From contig JBPEXY010000173.1 in the NCBI GenBank assembly GCA_052031065.1, positions 1 to 6,317 of the forward strand: a DNA stretch of 6,317 nt, written 5' to 3'. The position numbers and the translations under genes were made by a program. Below the pieces are notes generated by a model. The model was not told where the DNA came from and did no database searches. It saw nothing but the letters and a program-made list of their open reading frames with translations. Source of the DNA: JBPEXY01 sp052031065. Lineage in GTDB: Bacteria > Pseudomonadota > Gammaproteobacteria > Immundisolibacterales > Immundisolibacteraceae. Below are positions 6,134 through 6,317 of the stretch, piece by piece. Numbering within the stretch: position 1 is the first letter of the stretch; each line of letters starts with the position of its first letter.

Positions 6134-6317
6134 CTATTTGTTGAGCTGCAACTGCCCCAGAAAGTCCATTTTGCCCAGCGGCACGCCTTTCATGCGCAGG
6201 ATGTCGTAGGTGGTGGTGGCGTGAAAGTAGAAGTTGGGCATGGCAAAGCTGGTGACGTAGCCTTCGGTGGTAAACGGCAGCTTCATGTCACCTGCGGCGA
6301 ATATAACCTCGCCGCCG
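6134..6317 (-). CDS. DUF1993 family protein, C-terminal part (5' end outside window)
   Basis: Only the last 60 residues are in the window, read from the right edge (first whole codon at 6316) to TAG at 6134-6136. The visible sequence includes TSFAMPNFYFHATTTYDILR and KGVPLGKMDFLG, which is the conserved end of DUF1993 proteins. This family has a DinB/YfiT-like four-helix bundle, is about 170 residues in full, and has no established function. The two histidine/tyrosine-rich helices (YFHATTTYDIL) are kept. It converges with the SDR gene. Nothing can be said about its start or promoter from this window. A non-DUF1993 member of the DinB superfamily is the only alternative I would consider. Confidence 0.85.
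   Translation of the reverse strand, partial: GGEVIFAAGDMKLPFTTEGYVTSFAMPNFYFHATTTYDILRMKGVPLGKMDFLGQLQLNK

Noticed and set aside
1..6317. CRISPR array, tRNA or rRNA genes.
   Set aside because: No regularly spaced repeats, and no tRNA- or rRNA-like conserved stretches seen on either strand.

Overview
The window looks like a chromosomal stretch from a GC-rich gammaproteobacterium. The main reason is the pairing of a class I photolyase with a DUF523-DUF1722 protein and an NTF2-like protein, a neighbourhood I know from Pseudomonas, Vibrio and marine gammaproteobacteria. The genus cannot be named from sequence alone.

Layout. Positions 1-785 (+) carry most of a REP-associated tyrosine transposase (RAYT, HUH/Y1 family), open at the left edge. 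Facing it is a three-gene minus-strand set, probably one operon, read in the order 3824 -> 2841 (TudS/DUF523-DUF1722 fusion, RudS-type tRNA 4-thiouridine desulfidase), 2801 -> 1374 (class I CPD photolyase) and 1290 -> 865 (NTF2/SnoaL-like protein). Divergent from it, across about 90 bp, is a TIGR01777/YfcH-type SDR-fold protein (3915-4829, +). The shared intergenic region holds an 18-bp near-palindrome. The first 11 bases of the two divergent coding sequences are identical and so form an inverted repeat. Positions ~4862-5221 hold a decayed 3' fragment of a second RAYT, related to the intact one and in the same orientation. It carries a Tyr-to-stop change, a one-base insertion and a small CCC-rich expansion. 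Next comes a classical SDR (5324-6064, +) with a strong ribosome binding site. At the right edge, convergent with it, is the 3' end of a DUF1993 protein (6134-6317, -).

How the genes fit together. The central block is a photoprotection module: photolyase repairs pyrimidine dimers, while the RudS-type protein is expected to remove sulfur from 4-thiouridine in tRNA, the base responsible for near-UV crosslinking of tRNA. The NTF2-like and TIGR01777 proteins are habitual but functionally unassigned companions. The usual further members of this neighbourhood (amine oxidase, DUF1365, cyclopropane synthase, DUF2878, DUF3833) are not present inside this window, and a RAYT sits where they might continue. 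The block is bracketed by two related RAYT sequences in direct orientation, which suggests RAYT-associated rearrangement. I see no wholly new system; the most notable points are the RAYT bracketing, the symmetrical divergent control region and a catalytic-serine substitution in the SDR.
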